Shown here in pieces: positions 5,671 to 7,680 of a stretch of DNA of 7,680 nucleotides. This DNA comes from Lachnospiraceae bacterium UBA6452. Lineage in GTDB: Bacteria; Bacillota; Clostridia; Lachnospirales; Lachnospiraceae. A program made the translations under genes and the position numbers. The stretch's first letter is position 1. Each line of letters starts with the position of its first letter. Location: positions 1-7,680 of the forward strand of contig DJNY01000147.1 in the NCBI GenBank assembly GCA_002441865.1. The letters run 5' to 3'. Under the pieces are notes generated by a model. It searched no databases, had not been told where the DNA came from, and saw only the letters and a program-made list of their open reading frames with translations.

Positions 5671-6066
5671 ATGGATCTGCTGCAAAAACTGTGCTGTTTT
5701 TTTATACTGGCGAAAATAGTCCTGCAAATGTGTCCGGGCGAAAAATATGAAAAATATATGCAGGTGCTTGTGACATGGATGCTGTATGCCATGATACTTC
5801 TGCCTCTGCTGGGAAAAGGAAAGACGGACAGCCTGCAGAACTGGCAGCAGTTCCGGAAGGAATATGAAAAGAGCTTTGAGGAACGGATGACCGATATCGA
5901 CAAAATGCTTTCGGTTCCGGGGGAGGAACAGCTGCAGGAGGATCTGACAGACTCTGTATTACAGAAGGCAGAGGAAACACAAAATGCAGAACAGGAGAAA
6001 CAGAACGCAGAGCAGGAGAAACAAAATGCAGAGCAGGAACCGGGACAGGAAACAGGAGGTGAATAA
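5671..6066 (+). CDS. spoIIIAF: Stage III sporulation protein AF, shortened form with repeat tail
   Basis: SpoIIIAF is a two-helix membrane protein that in Bacillus (about 206 aa) carries a soluble ring-building domain of the YscJ/FliF type. Here only 131 aa remain. Transmembrane segments are at about 5-21 and 30-47, with CPGEKYEKYMQV between and at the start of the second, a recognisable family feature. The soluble part is a short charged helical region (about 52-100) ending in three tandem units QNAEQEK, QNAEQEK, QNAEQEP (residues 104-124) and a Gly/Glu tail. No region long enough for a normal ring-building domain is left. ATG 5671 is preferred because AAGGAG (5661-5666) stands just before it, although the 4-nt spacing is short. 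The GTG at 5653 has no ribosome binding site. Identity rests on operon position plus the two-helix N-terminus. The gene ends one base before the spoIIIAG start. Confidence 0.82.
   Translation: MDLLQKLCCFFILAKIVLQMCPGEKYEKYMQVLVTWMLYAMILLPLLGKGKTDSLQNWQQFRKEYEKSFEERMTDIDKMLSVPGEEQLQEDLTDSVLQKAEETQNAEQEKQNAEQEKQNAEQEPGQETGGE
5980..6042 (+). repeat. Three tandem 21-bp repeats in the spoIIIAF 3' end
   Basis: Units at 5980-6000, 6001-6021 and 6022-6042 each encode QNAEQE plus Lys, Lys or Pro. They differ mainly at synonymous third positions (AAT/AAC, GAA/GAG), with the end of the third unit diverging. The unit length is a multiple of three, so copy-number change would keep the frame. Confidence 0.93.
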
Positions 6067-6067
6067 A

Positions 6068-6691
6068 ATGAAACAGGATCTGAAAGACTATATACAAAAA
6101 CTGGGAAAGCTTGGAAAAGACCGGTTTATTCTGCTTTTTCTGGCAGGAATCCTGTTGGTTGTCATTGCAATGCCGCTTCCGCAGGAAAAACAGAACAGTA
6201 AGCAGAGTACAACTAAAAATCAGGCTGCGGCAGATCAGACGACAGCGGTAAATGACAAAGGGGGTGCTGGCGGAGAAACGGAGCTGACAACCACGCAGTA
6301 CGGAGCATATCTGCAAAAACAGCTGGAAACATTTTTAAGCAGTGTGGAGGGGGTAGGTAAGGTAAAGGTCTGTCTGACCATGCAAACGTCCAGAGAACTG
6401 GTTCCGGCGCATAATACGCCATACACGAGAAAAAATGAAGAGGAAACGGATGAAAACGGTAAGCGTACGCTAACTGAAACACAGAATGATGCGGAGATCA
6501 TATTGTATGAGCAGGCAGATGGCAGTCAGTCTCCGCTTATCATCAGACAGATCGAGCCGACGGTAAGAGGCGTTGTTGTCGCGGCGCAGGGGGCGGGAAG
6601 CCAGAAGGTACAAAATGAGATTGTGGAGCTTCTTGAGGCATTATTTGGGATAGAGGCACATAAAATAAAAATAGTAAAACTGACTACATAG
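6068..6691 (+). CDS. spoIIIAG: Stage III sporulation protein AG, channel ring protein
   Basis: SpoIIIAG is a single-pass membrane protein whose outer domain forms a large ring between the mother-cell and forespore membranes in Bacillus. This copy has 207 aa (Bacillus about 229). A cytoplasmic N-terminus is followed by a transmembrane helix at 20-36, a polar Gln/Thr/Ala linker (37-75) and the ring-building domain from about 76. The domain is split into the first part, ending in VEGVGKVKVCLTM (93-105), a charged insertion (about 110-160) that fits the beta-triangle insertion of this family, and the final RGVVVAAQGAG...IVELLEALFGI part (167-195). Start 6068 has a near-perfect AGGAGGTGA 7 nt upstream (6054-6062), the strongest ribosome binding site in the operon. 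The frame is open from 5984, but that part overlaps the spoIIIAF repeat and is not the start. spoIIIAH follows 18 nt after the stop. Confidence 0.94.
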   Translation: MKQDLKDYIQKLGKLGKDRFILLFLAGILLVVIAMPLPQEKQNSKQSTTKNQAAADQTTAVNDKGGAGGETELTTTQYGAYLQKQLETFLSSVEGVGKVKVCLTMQTSRELVPAHNTPYTRKNEEETDENGKRTLTETQNDAEIILYEQADGSQSPLIIRQIEPTVRGVVVAAQGAGSQKVQNEIVELLEALFGIEAHKIKIVKLTT

Positions 6692-6709
6692 AAAGGGAAG
6701 GAGACAACT

Positions 6710-7546
6710 GTGAAAAAGCTGTGGAAAAGAAATCAGATCATGATCACGGCTCTTGCCTTGATGATCGCGATCGCCGGATATCTGAATTTTATGGGAAAGA
6801 AGGTAGATGAGGAAAATCTGTTTACAACCTCTGCCCAGTTTGAGGAGGCATCCGGTGTTACGACGGAGGACGGAACGGATATGGCAGCGGTAACGGATAT
6901 TACGGATGAGTCACTTGCGCTTTTGCCGGATCAGGAAAATGGAGCGATCGATGAATCGGCAGCTATGACGGACATTGACAGCATGGATTCTGAGGATGAG
7001 ATGGTGTACAGCGATTATCTGGATGAAAACCAGGCGGAAAATGTAAGCGCGGCGGCAGAGGATGCATCTTTAGAGGAAACTGCCATGTCCGGAACAACAG
7101 ACGAAAATACTGCTTCGGGAGAAGTGGCACAGGTAACAGAGGATTATACGGGAGAAACACCGGGGGAAGCCGTGTTTACCAGCTCACAGGCGATCAGCTC
7201 CATTGCCGGAGCCAATCTGATGAAAGAACAGACCAGAGCCAAAAATAAAGAGGCACTTTTAAATATCATCAATGCAGAAAATCTGCCGGAGAGCGCAAAA
7301 CAGGATGCGGTAAACAGCATGATCGAGCTGACGGACATCACACAGAAGGAATGTGCAGCGGAAATCCTGCTTGAAGCAAAAGGCTTTGCAGATGTTGTTG
7401 TATCGATCAGCGGGGATGTTGCGGATGTGATCGTACAGGCAAATGATCTGACCGAGGCACAGAGAGCCCAGATCGAAGATATTGTTTCCCGCAAAACAGG
7501 CATCGCAGCAGAAAACATAATCATATCTCCCGTAGCAGAGCAGTAG
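6710..7546 (+). CDS. spoIIIAH: Stage III sporulation protein AH, with long acidic linker
   Basis: SpoIIIAH is anchored in the mother-cell engulfing membrane and pairs across the intermembrane space with forespore SpoIIQ, forming the core of the channel. It has 278 aa, compared with about 218 in Bacillus. A short basic N-terminus (KKLWKR) is followed by one transmembrane helix (about 9-28). The C-terminal ring-building domain (about 170-278) includes KEALLNIIN, the AAEILLEAKGFADVVVSI strand-helix unit and DLTEAQRAQIEDIVSRKTGI. Between them residues 32-171 contain 36 Asp/Glu and no Lys, Arg or His, so the linker is strongly acidic and probably disordered. The start is GTG at 6710, with AAGGAG (6698-6703) 6 nt upstream; no in-frame ATG would keep the membrane helix intact. 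It is the last gene of the operon and is followed by a hairpin region. Confidence 0.95.
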   Translation: MKKLWKRNQIMITALALMIAIAGYLNFMGKKVDEENLFTTSAQFEEASGVTTEDGTDMAAVTDITDESLALLPDQENGAIDESAAMTDIDSMDSEDEMVYSDYLDENQAENVSAAAEDASLEETAMSGTTDENTASGEVAQVTEDYTGETPGEAVFTSSQAISSIAGANLMKEQTRAKNKEALLNIINAENLPESAKQDAVNSMIELTDITQKECAAEILLEAKGFADVVVSISGDVADVIVQANDLTEAQRAQIEDIVSRKTGIAAENIIISPVAEQ

Positions 7547-7552
7547 AAAAAG

Positions 7553-7561
7553 TGGTATAAT
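7553..7561 (+). promoter_or_regulatory. Extended -10 element (possible promoter)
   Basis: A perfect TATAAT (7556-7561) is preceded by TGG (7553-7555), giving an extended -10. No good -35 lies 17 nt upstream (TAGCAG at 7533-7538, inside spoIIIAH). Transcription would start near 7568, inside the left arm of the hairpin that follows. It could drive a gene beyond the window or a short structured RNA. Confidence 0.4.
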
Positions 7562-7562
7562 G

Positions 7563-7623
7563 TAACGAACACATAGAAAAACAAGCAGTTGCATAGCAAC
7601 TATTTGTTTTTCTGTGTTCGTTA
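7563..7623. terminator. Long A/T-rich hairpin, probable bidirectional terminator after spoIIIA
   Basis: The outer arms pair 7563-7573 and 7576-7584 with 7604-7623 (20 bp, two-base TA bulge at 7574-7575). A 2x2 internal mismatch follows, then an inner 6-bp stem, AGTTGC (7587-7592) with GCAACT (7596-7601), around the loop ATA. On the + strand the inner hairpin is followed by ATTTGTTTTTC. On the - strand the A-rich left arm supplies an equivalent T-rich run (TTGTTTTTC). This fits an intrinsic terminator usable from both sides, starting 17 nt after the spoIIIAH stop. Confidence 0.6.
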
Positions 7624-7680
7624 ACGAGCGAACCGTCTGCGCAGCAGACAGGAGAGCGCCGCAGGCGCGGGTTCGCGAGT
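7624..7680. repeat. GC-rich nested palindrome with two GCA-loop hairpins (runs to window edge)
   Basis: GCGAACC (7628-7634) pairs with GGTTCGC (7670-7676) and encloses two perfect hairpins: GTCTGC-GCA-GCAGAC (7635-7649) and GCGCC-GCA-GGCGC (7656-7668), separated by AGGAGA. Beyond a two-base mismatch, AC (7624-7625) can pair with GT (7679-7680). The whole forms a compact three-way junction. The stretch is far more GC-rich than its surroundings and contains no gene start. It may be a dispersed palindromic repeat or structured RNA; it may continue beyond the window. Confidence 0.65.

Noticed and set aside
5226..5750. 174-codon + strand open frame overlapping spoIIIAE and spoIIIAF
   Set aside because: It lies in another frame of clearly conserved spoIIIAE, has a Gly/Arg/Asp-rich random-looking translation and no ribosome binding site.
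5984..6067. Upstream extension of spoIIIAG to ATG 5984
   Set aside because: The extension is the spoIIIAF repeat read in another frame, while a near-perfect ribosome binding site sits 7 nt before ATG 6068.
7628..7676. tRNA-like cloverleaf from the 7-bp outer stem with two arms
   Set aside because: It is only 49 bases, with three-base loops, no anticodon arm, no TTC-type T loop and no D-arm signature.

Overview
The window looks like part of the chromosome of an anaerobic, endospore-forming Clostridia, most probably a member of the Lachnospiraceae. That placement is an inference from the clostridial-style sporulation proteins, the purine-rich strong ribosome binding sites and the moderate GC content; no rRNA or other taxonomic marker is present. 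All recognised genes lie on the + strand.

Region 1 (1-821) holds the 3' third of pnp (polynucleotide phosphorylase), with its active-site metal ligands, KH and S1 domains, followed by an intrinsic terminator. Region 2 (855-2468) is a self-contained two-gene unit with a good sigma-A-type promoter and its own terminator. It encodes two unrecognised, highly charged coiled-coil proteins that share a 24-residue repeat: five copies in the first protein and one at the same C-terminal place in the second. The first protein starts with a short amphipathic segment that could bind membrane. This is the part of the window least explained by known biology.

Region 3 (about 2472-7546) is a complete eight-gene spoIIIA operon, spoIIIAA-AB-AC-AD-AE-AF-AG-AH, tightly packed with overlaps or gaps of at most 27 nt, and preceded by a candidate sigma-E promoter. 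In sporulating Firmicutes these proteins build the mother-cell side of the channel, the 'feeding tube', that joins mother cell and forespore through SpoIIIAH-SpoIIQ contact. SpoIIIAA is the ATPase motor. AB, AC, AD and AE are membrane parts resembling type II, III and IV secretion and flagellar export components. AF, AG and AH are membrane-anchored ring proteins. Three members depart from the Bacillus pattern: SpoIIIAE starts without a signal peptide, SpoIIIAF has lost most of its soluble domain and ends in a 21-bp tandem repeat, and SpoIIIAH carries a 140-residue acidic linker with no Lys, Arg or His.

Region 4 (7547-7680) is noncoding. It contains an extended -10 element, a long A/T-rich hairpin that probably acts as a terminator, and a GC-rich nested palindrome with two hairpins that each have a GCA loop. 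The palindrome reaches the window edge.
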